Shown: positions 22,688 through 30,429 of the stretch, one piece after another
How the letters are laid out: each line of letters starts with the position of its first letter
Position numbering within the stretch: position 1 is the stretch's first letter
Source of the DNA: JAXHUE01 sp034189655
GTDB lineage: Bacteria; Chloroflexota; Dehalococcoidia; E44-bin15
DNA: 64,000 bases
Direction of reading: 5' to 3'
NCBI GenBank assembly: GCA_034189655.1
Contig: JAXHUE010000004.1
Span: 1 to 64,000, forward strand
Notes under the pieces: model-generated
What the model was told of the DNA's origin: nothing
Database searches by the model: none
The model's input: the letters and a program-made list of their open reading frames with translations, nothing else
Made by a program: the position numbers and the translations under genes

Positions 22688-23899
22688 CTATATGACGCCC
22701 GCCTGCCTCATCTTGACCAGGTCGTCCCCGCTGTAGCTGAGGCGGTGGCAGTAGATATCGCTGTTGTGCTCTCCGAGCAAGGGGGCGGTGCGCTCGACGC
22801 GCCACGGCGTCTCGGAGTAGCGGTAGGGCGCGGCGGGCATGGTGACCCTTCCCATCTCGGCGTGCTCCACCTCGACGAAGAAGTCCCTGGTCTTGAGCTG
22901 CTCCGAGTTGAGCAGGTCCTCCACCGTGGTGACCATGCCCACCGGGCAGTTCATGGACTGGGCCTTGTGGAAGAGCTCCTCCTTGGTGAACGTGATGGTC
23001 CACTCGCCGATGCGCTGGTTGAGCTCCGGGGCGTACTGGGCGCGCACCGTCTCGTCCTGGAAGCGCTCGTCGGTGACCCAGTCGGGGCTGCCCAGGAGCT
23101 TGACCATGGCCTGCCACTGGTGCTCCATGGGGAGGGTGAACACCACCCAGCCGTCCTTGCACCGCTGGAGGCCGCCCACCATGCCGCGGAGCATCACGGT
23201 GCTGAATATGGACGAGTCGTTGCCGTGCCTGCCGATCTCCACCCGCTCCAGCGCGATGAGCGACTCCTGCTTGGAGATATCGATGTGCTGCCCGGTGCCG
23301 GTGGCTAGGCGGCTGTAGAGGGCGCCCACGGTGGCCACGGCGGCGCTCAGGCCGGCGTCGTACTCGCCCAGGTAGCCCGGCCCTTTGAGCGGCCGCTTGT
23401 CCATCTCGTCGGGCATGATGTTGATCAGTATCTGGGCCAGGCCGCTTGCGCCGTAGGAGTTCAAGTGATAGGCCTTGTAGTCGCGGTAGGGGCCGCTCTG
23501 CCCGAAGGGGGTGATGGAGGTCATTATCAGGCCGGGGTTCAGTGGTGACAGGCTCTCGTAATCCAGCCCGAGCGCCGCCATCACCGAGGGCGGGTTGTCC
23601 TCGATGAGGATGTCGGTGTCCTGCACCAGCTTCTTGAAGACCTCCCGGCCCGTGGCCGACTCCAGGTTCAGGGTTATCCCCCGCTTGTTGGTATTAAGGT
23701 AGAAGAAGAGTCCGCTCCGCTCCGGGTGGGGGAAATCGTTTAAAAAGGGCTCTTTTCTCCTCGCTATGTCGCCGTGCGGCGGCCTCTCTATCTTGATAAC
23801 GTCGGCGCCGAGGTCGGCCAGGAGCTTGGTGCAGTAGGGGCCGGATACCAGCTCGGCCAGCTCCAGGACTTTGACCCCGGCAAAGGCCGTCTTTGTCAT
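22688..23899 (-). CDS. Family III CoA-transferase (CaiB/BaiF), type B copy 2, with Glu at the catalytic position
   Basis: A 403-residue CoA-transferase and first gene of the operon: FAGVKVLELAELVSGPYCT, KLLADLGADVIKIERPP, NTNKRGITLNLE, SITPFGQSGPYRDYKAY and GTGQHIDISKQES. Where its paralogue at 20216 has the catalytic D173 (ADYQAALNA), this protein reads GEYDAGLSA, with glutamate 179 in the aligned position and an aspartate two residues later. It may be the non-catalytic partner of a heteromeric enzyme or use the shifted aspartate. The ATG at 23899 follows GGAGGAGAG; the frame extends upstream to 23998 but across the promoter. Confidence 0.87.
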   Translation of the reverse strand: MTKTAFAGVKVLELAELVSGPYCTKLLADLGADVIKIERPPHGDIARRKEPFLNDFPHPERSGLFFYLNTNKRGITLNLESATGREVFKKLVQDTDILIEDNPPSVMAALGLDYESLSPLNPGLIMTSITPFGQSGPYRDYKAYHLNSYGASGLAQILINIMPDEMDKRPLKGPGYLGEYDAGLSAAVATVGALYSRLATGTGQHIDISKQESLIALERVEIGRHGNDSSIFSTVMLRGMVGGLQRCKDGWVVFTLPMEHQWQAMVKLLGSPDWVTDERFQDETVRAQYAPELNQRIGEWTITFTKEELFHKAQSMNCPVGMVTTVEDLLNSEQLKTRDFFVEVEHAEMGRVTMPAAPYRYSETPWRVERTAPLLGEHNSDIYCHRLSYSGDDLVKMRQAGVI

Positions 23900-23924
23900 C
23901 CTCTCTCTCCTCCTGTCGTTGGCA

Positions 23925-23939
23925 GTTGCATAATGCAAC
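23925..23939. promoter_or_regulatory. Perfect palindrome at the start site of the CoA-transferase operon
   Basis: GTTGCATAATGCAAC is a perfect 15-bp palindrome (7-bp arms, one central base). It begins immediately after the -10 box at 23940-23945 and covers the expected transcription start, an ideal place for a repressor. No regulator gene is in the neighbourhood. Confidence 0.7.
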
Positions 23940-23945
23940 ATTATA
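23940..23945 (-). promoter_or_regulatory. -10 box of the CoA-transferase operon (extended type)
   Basis: A perfect TATAAT on the minus strand, preceded by TGC, giving the extended form TGCTATAAT. No good -35 hexamer is seen 16-18 bases upstream, consistent with extended -10 promoters or with need for an activator. Expected start near 23933. Confidence 0.7.
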
Positions 23946-24013
23946 GCACCGTTGCCTGGTGAAAATCCATAGGCGGTGCCACCCAGTAGGGCCGGCATGA
24001 GGGGGGGCAGTCA

Positions 24014-24988
24014 CTAGGTGAGGAGGGAGGCCAGCGCCCAGCCGATGGCGCCGCATATGGGGAAGGTGAGCACCCAGGCCAGCACGATGTTGCCGGCGAT
24101 GCCCCAGCGCACTGCAGAGAGGCGCCTGGTGGAGCCCACGCCCATGATGGAGGAGCTTATGCAGTGGGTGGTGCTCACCGGTATGCCCACCGCCGAGGCC
24201 AGCTCGATCACCCCTGCCGCCGCGGTCTCGGCGGCAAACCCCTGCACCGGCCTGAGCGCGGTGATGCGCACCCCCAGCGTCCGTATCACCCGCCAGCCGC
24301 CGAAGGCGGTGCCGGCGGCGATGGCGGTGGCGGAGAGGGCGATCACCCACAGCGGGATGTGGAACTCGGAGCCGGTGTGTATCACCAGCGCCATGGCGAT
24401 GATGCCGATGGGCATCTGGCCGTCGTTCTTGCCGTGGCTGTAGGCCATGAAGGCGGCGGAGAGCACCTGGAGCCGGCTGAAGATGCCCTCCACGCGGAGT
24501 GGGGCGACGCGGCGCAGTATCCACATGAGGACTATCATGAGGAGCAGCCCCCCGATGAAGCCCAGGGTGGGGGCGATGGCCACCGCAGAGAGCACCCGGC
24601 CGAAGCCGCCCCACACGATGGCGGCGCTCCCCGCCGCGGCGATGCCTGCGCCCACCAGACCGGCGATGAAGCTGTGGCTTATGCTCACCGGCAGCCCCAG
24701 GTAGGTGGCGGCGAACCCCCAGATGATGACCGCGGCCAGGGCGGCGATCATGATATCGTAGTTTAAGAGGGAGGGGTCGACGATGCCCTTGCCGATGGTG
24801 ATGGCCACGGCGAGCCCGGTGGCGGCCCCGACGAAGTTGAGCACCGCGGCCATGATGACGGCGCGCAGCGGGGAGAGGACACGGGTCCCGATGACGGTGG
24901 CGATGGCATTGGCGGCGTCGTTGAACCCGTTGATGATAGCGAAGCCGATGGCGAGGAATATAACCAGGATGAAAAGGGGATCAAGCAC
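24014..24988 (-). CDS. pit: Inorganic phosphate transporter, PiT family
   Basis: A 324-residue membrane carrier of the PiT/PHO-4 family, which takes up metal phosphate with protons or sodium. It has the two family repeats, each with a GxNDxAN-like motif: INGFNDAANAIATVIGTRVLSP near residue 20, and AYSHGKNDGQMPIGI in the second half. GLPVSISHSFIAGLVGAG and GIPVSTTHCISSSIMGVG are the paired pore motifs. About ten hydrophobic helices are evident. It follows the DUF47 gene with an 8-base overlap, the usual pair. Confidence 0.93.
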   Translation of the reverse strand: MLDPLFILVIFLAIGFAIINGFNDAANAIATVIGTRVLSPLRAVIMAAVLNFVGAATGLAVAITIGKGIVDPSLLNYDIMIAALAAVIIWGFAATYLGLPVSISHSFIAGLVGAGIAAAGSAAIVWGGFGRVLSAVAIAPTLGFIGGLLLMIVLMWILRRVAPLRVEGIFSRLQVLSAAFMAYSHGKNDGQMPIGIIAMALVIHTGSEFHIPLWVIALSATAIAAGTAFGGWRVIRTLGVRITALRPVQGFAAETAAAGVIELASAVGIPVSTTHCISSSIMGVGSTRRLSAVRWGIAGNIVLAWVLTFPICGAIGWALASLLT

Positions 24989-25619
24989 GCTTGATCATCA
25001 CTCCTTCGAGTACGTTGGCAATGTCCTCACAGCGGTCGGTGGCGTTCTCCATGTGCTCGTAGACCTCGCGCCATTTGATGACATTGGCCAAGTCGACTTG
25101 GTCGTGGAAGAGCTCGGCGAGCGCGGACCGAGTCACGGTATCGGCCTCGTTCTCCAGCCGGTTTATCTCGATGCAGTGCTGCTGGATCTGGCCCAGCTGC
25201 CGGCCGCGGCGCAGCTTGGGTATGGCCTGGCACACCTCCAGGGTCACCCGCACCAGGATATCGGCCAGCTCCTTGGCCCGCTCCGTGGGCTGCTCGACAC
25301 CGTAGATGAGCATGGCCACGGCGGCGCCCTCGATGAGGTCCATCACGTCGTCGAGGCGCTCGGCGAGGCTGGCGATGTCCTCGCGGTCTATGGGGGTGAC
25401 GAAGGTGGCGTGGAGGCGGGCGATGATGCGGTGGGTGATGTTATCGCCGTGGTGCTCAAGCTCGGTGATTTGTCGCACTGTCTCCTCGCGGTCGTCCCAG
25501 CGGTCAAAGAGCTGGGCCAGGAGCGAGGCTGCCTTGTGGGAGTTGCGGGCACTTTCTTCGAAGAGGTCGAAGAACTGCTCTTCACGGGGAATGAGCGCGG
25601 CGAAAGAGAATCTGGGCAA
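24981..25619 (-). CDS. DUF47 family PhoU-like protein
   Basis: A 212-residue, nearly all-helical PhoU-like protein that normally accompanies PiT transporters and is thought to regulate them. It starts PRFSFAALIPREEQFFDLFEE, and has ITELEHHGDNITHRI, TFVTPIDREDIASLAERLDDVMD and, at the C-terminus, KWREVYEHMENATDRCEDIAN. I chose the TTG at 25619, eight bases after AGGAG. The ATG at 25643 would lie at or before the transcription start of the promoter at 25647-25675. It is the first gene of a DUF47-pit operon. Confidence 0.9.
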   Translation of the reverse strand: MPRFSFAALIPREEQFFDLFEESARNSHKAASLLAQLFDRWDDREETVRQITELEHHGDNITHRIIARLHATFVTPIDREDIASLAERLDDVMDLIEGAAVAMLIYGVEQPTERAKELADILVRVTLEVCQAIPKLRRGRQLGQIQQHCIEINRLENEADTVTRSALAELFHDQVDLANVIKWREVYEHMENATDRCEDIANVLEGVMIKRA

Positions 25620-25646
25620 TAGACCGTCTCCTCTCCGTATCATAAT

Positions 25647-25675
25647 AAGGTATCAGACCGCGTGCCTGTTGTCAA
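25647..25675 (-). promoter_or_regulatory. Promoter of the DUF47-pit operon
   Basis: A perfect -35 TTGACA (25670-25675), 17 bases, then TACCTT (25647-25652) preceded by TGA. The -10 is poor, but the perfect -35 and TGn extension compensate. Start near 25640; this supports the TTG start of the DUF47 gene. Confidence 0.65.
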
Positions 25676-25700
25676 GCTAATCGCCATCGTAGGCTGCCGG

Positions 25701-25709
25701 TGGTATAAT
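25701..25709 (+). promoter_or_regulatory. Extended -10 promoter of archease-rtcB
   Basis: TGGTATAAT, with the perfect TATAAT at 25704-25709. No clear -35 lies 16-18 bases upstream. Start expected near 25716, followed closely by GGAGG and the GTG start at 25733. It is back to back with the DUF47-pit promoter. Confidence 0.6.
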
Positions 25710-25732
25710 CAGGGTACTCTGGAGGCCTGTCT

Positions 25733-26149
25733 GTGGGGGAACGGTTCTGGGTGATAGAGCACACCGCCGATGTCGGCATCGCCGCCGTGGGTGCCGACAT
25801 CGACGAGGCCTTTGCCAACGCCGCCCTGGGCCTCTTCAGCCTCATGGTGGACCTCGATACCGTGGGCCAGGCGACGTGCCGGGAGGTGGAGGTCGCCGCC
25901 ACCGAGCGCGAGGGGCTGCTGGTGGCCTGGCTCAACGAGCTGGTGTACCTCTTCGAGGTGGAGGGCGTGCTCTTCAAGAGGTTCGAGGTACGCACCGTGG
26001 GCGACACCGCCTTGAGGGCGCGCTGCTACGGGGAGCACATAGACCTGTCGCGGCACCACATCCAGATGGCGGTGAAGGCGGCCACCTATCACATGCTCAA
26101 GGTGGAGCGTGGTGACGGCTACCGGGTGGAGGTGCTCTTCGATATCTAG
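25733..26149 (+). CDS. Archease, RtcB cofactor protein
   Basis: Archease helps the RNA ligase RtcB become guanylylated and turn over. The 138-residue protein starts WVIEHTADVGIAAVGAD, the archease signature, and has LFSLMVDL, LLVAWLNELVYLFEVEGVLF, HHIQMAVKAATYHMLKVE, and the C-terminal VEVLFDI. The metal-binding aspartate in the first motif and the terminal DI are conserved. GTG start with GGAGG eight bases upstream. It is followed 13 bases later by rtcB, the classical pair. Confidence 0.94.
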   Translation: MGERFWVIEHTADVGIAAVGADIDEAFANAALGLFSLMVDLDTVGQATCREVEVAATEREGLLVAWLNELVYLFEVEGVLFKRFEVRTVGDTALRARCYGEHIDLSRHHIQMAVKAATYHMLKVERGDGYRVEVLFDI

Positions 26150-26162
26150 GAGGTGAGGTGCC

Positions 26163-27623
26163 ATGCCATCGAAGTGGGGAGGGGTGCTTACGCGAGTAGA
26201 CGACTACCGCTGGGAGATACCGCAGGGGTACAAGCAGGGGATGAGGGTGCCTGGCCTGGTCTATGCCGACGAGGCCATGCTCCCCCACATCGAGGAGGAG
26301 CAGGCCCTGGAGCAGGTGGCCAACGTGGCCTTCCTCCCCGGCATCGTGTCCCGCTCCCTGGCCATGCCCGACATCCACTGGGGCTACGGCTTCCCCATCG
26401 GGGGCGTGGCCGCCACCCAGGTGAGCGACGGCGTCATCTCCCCGGGCGGGGTTGGATTTGACATAAACTGTGGGGTGCGCCTGCTCACCACCACCCTCGA
26501 CGAGGGGGAGGTGCGCCCCCGCCTCGACGACCTGCTGGATGCCCTGTACCACAACGTCCCCTCCGGCGTGGGCTCCCAGGGCAAGCTCAAGCTCTCCCCC
26601 AAGGAGGTGGACCAGGTGCTGCGGAAGGGGGCGAGGTGGGCGGTGGAGAAGGGCTACGGCGAGGCCCGCGACCTGGAGGTCACCGAGGAGCACGGGGCCA
26701 TGCCCGGCGCCGACCCAGAGCGGGTGAGCGCCAGGGCCAAGCAGCGCGGCGGCCCGCAGCTGGGCACGCTGGGAGGGGGGAACCACTTCCTGGAGGTCGA
26801 GGTGGTGGCCGAGGTCTACGATGCCGCTGCCGCCCGCGCCATGGGCATAGAGCGGGTGGGCCAGGTGCTGCTCCAGATACACACCGGCTCGCGCGGGCTG
26901 GGGCACCAGGTGTGCGACGACTACGTGCGTGCCATGGGGCAGGCGGTGACCAAGTACGGCATCTCCCTCCCCGACCGCCAGCTTGCCTGTGCCCCGGTGC
27001 GCTCGGAGGAGGGGCGGGACTACTTCGCCGCCATGGCCTGTGCCGCCAACTATGCCTGGGCCAACCGCCAGCTCATCACCCACTGGTCGCGCGAGTCCTT
27101 CGTGCGCACCTTCGGCAGGGGGGCGGGCCACCTGGGCCTGGCAATGGTCTACGATGTGGCCCACAACATCGCCAAGATGGAGCGGCACCAGGTCGATGGC
27201 AGGGCCTTAGACCTGTGCATCCACCGCAAGGGGGCGACGCGGGCCTTCCCCGCGGGCCACCCCGACTGCCCCGCCATCTATGCCTCCATCGGGCAGCCCG
27301 TGCTCATCCCCGGCGACATGGGGCGCTACTCCTACGTCCTCCTGGGCACCGAGGGGGCGATGAGGGAGACCTTCGGCTCCACGTGTCACGGCGCCGGGCG
27401 GGTGAAGTCGCGCTCGGCGGCCAAGCGCAGCTTGAGCGGGGCCGATGTCGCCCGTGCCCTCGCCGAGCGCGGGATATCGGTGCGCGCCGGGAGCATGGGC
27501 TCCCTCGCCGAGGAGGCATCAGAGGCCTACAAGGACGTGGCCGACGTGGTTACAGTGACCCACAACGCAGGCATATCGCGCATGGTGGCCCAGACCCGCC
27601 CCATCGGCGTGGTCAAGGGGTGA
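26163..27623 (+). CDS. rtcB: tRNA/RNA-splicing ligase RtcB
   Basis: GTP- and Mn-dependent ligase that joins 2',3'-cyclic phosphate or 3'-phosphate ends to 5'-OH ends, in tRNA repair and splicing. The 486-residue protein carries MPDIHWGYGFPIGG, GFDINCGVRLL (D100 and C103, metal ligands), GTLGGGNHFLEV, HTGSRGLGHQV, and STCHGAGRVKSR with the histidine that accepts GMP. The C-terminal ISVRAGSMGSLAEEASEAYKD is typical. ATG follows GGAGGTG. It is co-transcribed with archease and followed after 25 bases by a small nuclease. Confidence 0.96.
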   Translation: MPSKWGGVLTRVDDYRWEIPQGYKQGMRVPGLVYADEAMLPHIEEEQALEQVANVAFLPGIVSRSLAMPDIHWGYGFPIGGVAATQVSDGVISPGGVGFDINCGVRLLTTTLDEGEVRPRLDDLLDALYHNVPSGVGSQGKLKLSPKEVDQVLRKGARWAVEKGYGEARDLEVTEEHGAMPGADPERVSARAKQRGGPQLGTLGGGNHFLEVEVVAEVYDAAAARAMGIERVGQVLLQIHTGSRGLGHQVCDDYVRAMGQAVTKYGISLPDRQLACAPVRSEEGRDYFAAMACAANYAWANRQLITHWSRESFVRTFGRGAGHLGLAMVYDVAHNIAKMERHQVDGRALDLCIHRKGATRAFPAGHPDCPAIYASIGQPVLIPGDMGRYSYVLLGTEGAMRETFGSTCHGAGRVKSRSAAKRSLSGADVARALAERGISVRAGSMGSLAEEASEAYKDVADVVTVTHNAGISRMVAQTRPIGVVKG

Positions 27624-27648
27624 CCTTCATGCCGGGAGGTGGACTTAA

Positions 27649-28005
27649 ATGGAGATGACCCTCTATCACTACAGGGCGCTGGTGCAGAGCGTGTACGACG
27701 GCGATACCTGCACCGTCGATATCGACCTGGGCCTGGGCTGCTGGGTGCGCGGCGAGAAGGTAAGGCTCTACCGCATCAACGCACCGGAGCTCCGCGGCGC
27801 GGAGAGGGCACAGGGCCTGCTCTCCCGCGACTTCCTGCGCCGCCACATCGACGGCACAGAGGTGCTGCTCCACACGGTGAAGGACAGAAAGGGCAAGTTT
27901 GGCCGCTACCTGGCCGATATCTGGAAGAGGGGCGATGACGGCACCTGGACCAACGTAAACGACCTCATGGTGCAAGAGGGCTACGCCGTCTACAAGGACT
28001 ACTAG
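27649..28005 (+). CDS. Staphylococcal nuclease-like (SNase) domain protein
   Basis: A 118-residue single-domain thermonuclease homologue without a signal peptide, so probably intracellular. VYDGDTCTVDIDLG holds the calcium-site aspartate. VRLYRINAPELRGAE carries the equivalents of the catalytic arginine 35 and glutamate 43, and KFGRYLADIW that of arginine 87. It ends at the normal OB-fold terminus. GGAGG lies before the ATG. Its place directly after archease-rtcB suggests a role in RNA or DNA end processing with the ligase, but this is inference. Confidence 0.85.
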   Translation: MEMTLYHYRALVQSVYDGDTCTVDIDLGLGCWVRGEKVRLYRINAPELRGAERAQGLLSRDFLRRHIDGTEVLLHTVKDRKGKFGRYLADIWKRGDDGTWTNVNDLMVQEGYAVYKDY

Positions 28006-28059
28006 TCACGCAGCGAGTGGGCCCTGGCAGGGACACCCGCCGCGTCCGCGTGCGCCGCG

Positions 28060-28088
28060 TTGACAGGCCTAGGGTGAGGTGATAAACT
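28060..28088 (+). promoter_or_regulatory. Promoter of the sodium-pumping decarboxylase operon
   Basis: A perfect -35 TTGACA (28060-28065), 17 bases, then TAAACT (28083-28088). Start near 28095, about 33 bases before the ATG at 28128, with GGAGG just before that ATG. Confidence 0.75.
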
Positions 28089-28127
28089 AGCTAGCATAGC
28101 TCCGCAGCCCGTGTGAAGGAGGTCTCT

Positions 28128-29690
28128 ATGGGAAAGGAGATGGAGGAGCGGATAAAGCAGCTGAGGGCGGCCAGGGAGAAGGCGGCCCTGGGTGGGGGGC
28201 CGGAGAAGGTAGAGAAGCAGCACCAGAGGGGGAAGCTCACCGCCAGGGAGCGGCTCGACGTCCTGCTCGACCCGGGGAGCTTCGTCGAGCTCAACATGCT
28301 GGTGGGGCACCTTGCAGGCAACCCCGGCGACGGCATCGTGGCCGGGCACGGCACCATCGATGGCCGCGTGGTGTGCGTCTACTCACAGGACCCCACGGTG
28401 CTCGGTGGCTCCATCGGGGCGCTGCACGGCTACAAGATGTACCGCACCGTGGAGCGGGCCATCGAGATGAGGGTCCCCATGATCGGGCTCCACGACTCGC
28501 CGGGGGCGCGGGCACAGCGGCTGGGCGAGTCCGGCGCTGACAGCGGCGCCATGAGCGAGAAGAGCGGGGCATCGGTCTTCTTCCCCAACACCCAGGCATC
28601 GGGGGTGGTGCCCCAGATCGGGGGCATCATGGGCTCCTGCGCCGGCATATCGGTATACTCACCGGCACTCATGGACTTCATCTTTATGGTAGACGGCGCA
28701 AGTCACATGTTCATCACCGGGCCCCGCATCGTGAAGACGGTGACCGGCGAGGACATCACCATGGACGACCTGGGCGGTGCCCAGGTCCATGCCCAGGTAT
28801 CGGGGGTGTGCGACTTGAGGACACCCAGCGAGGAGGAGTGCCTAAAGAGCATGAGGAGGCTCTTGAGCTTCCTCCCGCAGAGCCACGACGAGGAGCCGCC
28901 GCACGTGGACAGCGGCGACGACCCCAAGCGCATGCTCGATGGCCTGGAGAAGTTCGTCCCCGACGACCCGGAGAAGTCCTACGACATGCACCATGTCATC
29001 ACCCAGGTCGTGGACAGCGGCGACTTCTTCGAGCTCAAGCCTGAGTTCGCCCCGGAGATGATCGTGGGCTTCGGCAGGCTGGCCGGCCAGGTGGTGGGCA
29101 TCGTGGCCAACCAGCCCATGGTGTACGGCGGGGCGCTCACCGTGGACAGCTCCGACAAGCAGGCCCGCTTCATGCGGACGTGCGATGCCTTCAACATCCC
29201 CATCATCCTGCTGGTGGACACACCGGCCTATGCGCCGGGCTCGGAGCAGGAGCACGCCGGCATCATCCGCCACGGGGCAAAGGTGCTCTACGCACTGTGC
29301 GAGGCAACGGTGCCCCGCCTCGGGGTCATGCTGCGCAAGTGCTATGGTGGGGGCAACCTGGGCATGGGGGTAGTCCCCGGCCTGGGCACCGATTTCGTGT
29401 TCGCCTGGCCCATCGTGGAGATGGGGGTGATGGGGGCCAAGGAGACGGTGCAGCTCTTCTACGGGGCCGAGATCTTGAAGGCTGAGGACCCGCAGAAGGA
29501 GCTGGAGGCCAAGATAAAGGAGTACCGAGATCGGTACGCCAACCCCATTCATCTGGCCTCACTCTCCACCCACCTCGAGGACATCATCGAGCCCCGCGAG
29601 ACCAGGAAGCGGCTCATCGAGGCGCTGACCCTGCTCAAGGGGAAGCGGGTGGAGCGGGTGACAAAGCGCCACGGCAATATCCCGCTGTGA
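28128..29690 (+). CDS. mmdA: Acyl-CoA carboxyltransferase, methylmalonyl-CoA decarboxylase alpha type
   Basis: Carboxyltransferase subunit (520 residues) of the propionyl-CoA carboxylase beta/MmdA family. Motifs are RGKLTARERLDVLLDPGSF, SQDPTVLGGSIG, LHDSPGARAQ, GGIMGSCAGISVYSPAL, FMVDGASHMFITGP, FELKPEFAPEMIVGFGRLAG and DTPAYAPGSEQEHAGIIRHGA, the two crotonase-like halves. The neighbours are delta-like, biotin-carrier and OadB-type beta subunits and there is no biotin carboxylase, so I read it as the alpha subunit of a sodium-pumping decarboxylase. Methylmalonyl-CoA is the likeliest substrate; glutaconyl-CoA is possible. ATG at 28128 follows GGAGG; an upstream in-frame GTG at 28113 is less suitable. 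Confidence 0.9.
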   Translation: MGKEMEERIKQLRAAREKAALGGGPEKVEKQHQRGKLTARERLDVLLDPGSFVELNMLVGHLAGNPGDGIVAGHGTIDGRVVCVYSQDPTVLGGSIGALHGYKMYRTVERAIEMRVPMIGLHDSPGARAQRLGESGADSGAMSEKSGASVFFPNTQASGVVPQIGGIMGSCAGISVYSPALMDFIFMVDGASHMFITGPRIVKTVTGEDITMDDLGGAQVHAQVSGVCDLRTPSEEECLKSMRRLLSFLPQSHDEEPPHVDSGDDPKRMLDGLEKFVPDDPEKSYDMHHVITQVVDSGDFFELKPEFAPEMIVGFGRLAGQVVGIVANQPMVYGGALTVDSSDKQARFMRTCDAFNIPIILLVDTPAYAPGSEQEHAGIIRHGAKVLYALCEATVPRLGVMLRKCYGGGNLGMGVVPGLGTDFVFAWPIVEMGVMGAKETVQLFYGAEILKAEDPQKELEAKIKEYRDRYANPIHLASLSTHLEDIIEPRETRKRLIEALTLLKGKRVERVTKRHGNIPL

Positions 29691-29728
29691 GCCCTGCGGG
29701 CGCTCGCAGCATCATGGTGGTCTTTCCC

Positions 29729-30022
29729 ATGAACGATTACGGCAGCGCACTGGTGCTCACCCTGGTGGCCTTTGGCCTCCTCATCCTGATATCGTTCCTC
29801 TTCGTGGGGCTCTCCGCGGGGCTGGCGCGGCTGTCCAGGGTAGGAGGCCAGGCGAAGGAGGCGACAGGCATGGCATCGCCGAAGAGGAGGGCGCTTATCG
29901 CCGCGGCGGTAGCGGCGTACCTGGAGGCGGAGGGAGGGGGCCCCACCCGCAGGAGGGGCAAGGCTACTGAGTCTAGAGAGCAAGAGGTACGCGATGAAGA
30001 GAAGGTTCAAGATCACGGTTGA
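29729..30022 (+). CDS. Small membrane subunit, OadG/MmdD-like
   Basis: A 97-residue protein with one N-terminal membrane helix (about 5-28, LVLTLVAFGLLILISFLFVGLS), then a basic and charged tail containing RRALIAAAVAAYLEAEG. This layout matches the OadG/MmdD delta-type subunits that assemble biotin-dependent sodium pumps. The match rests on layout and position more than on sequence. The start is uncertain: ATG at 29714 and a GTG at 29687 overlapping the mmdA stop (GTGA) are alternatives. The stop lies 29 bases inside the next gene. Confidence 0.75.
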   Translation: MNDYGSALVLTLVAFGLLILISFLFVGLSAGLARLSRVGGQAKEATGMASPKRRALIAAAVAAYLEAEGGGPTRRRGKATESREQEVRDEEKVQDHG

Positions 30023-30419
30023 GGGCGAGAGCTACGAGGTGGAGGTCGAGGAGATGGAGGAGGGGCCGGCTAAGCCCACGGTGCCCAGGGTGAAGGCGCA
30101 GCCGACGGCCGCAGAGGCACACCCGCCCAGCGCCCCGCCGCCCAGCGCCCCGCCGCGCATGGCCCGGCCCACGGCCCCGGCACCGCCGCCCCACGTCGCC
30201 GGCGTGGAGGTGGTGACCTCCCCCATGCCGGGCACGGTGGTCGCGGTGAAGGCCAAGGTAGGCGACGCGGTGAAGCCTGGCGACGTGCTGCTCATCCTGG
30301 AGTCGATGAAGATCCAGAACGAGATACCTGCCCCCAAGGGGGGGAAGGTCAAGGAGGTCCACGTCTCGGAGGGGCAGTACGTAAAGAGAAGGGAATCGCT
30401 GGTATCCATAGAGATATAG
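29994..30419 (+). CDS. mmdC: Biotin carboxyl carrier protein of the decarboxylase
   Basis: A 141-residue biotin carrier. The first 25 residues (RFKITVEGESYEVEVEEM) are the docking strand region found in MmdC/OadA tails. A proline/alanine-rich linker covers about 28-68. The biotinyl domain has SPMPGTVVAVKAKVGDAV and ESMKIQNE, with the biotinylated lysine at 106. It swings the carboxyl group from the alpha subunit to the membrane beta subunit. The ATG follows GAGAGCAAGAGG-type purines. It overlaps the preceding small subunit gene, a sign of coupled translation. Confidence 0.93.
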   Translation: MKRRFKITVEGESYEVEVEEMEEGPAKPTVPRVKAQPTAAEAHPPSAPPPSAPPRMARPTAPAPPPHVAGVEVVTSPMPGTVVAVKAKVGDAVKPGDVLLILESMKIQNEIPAPKGGKVKEVHVSEGQYVKRRESLVSIEI

Positions 30420-30429
30420 AGGTCGACCG

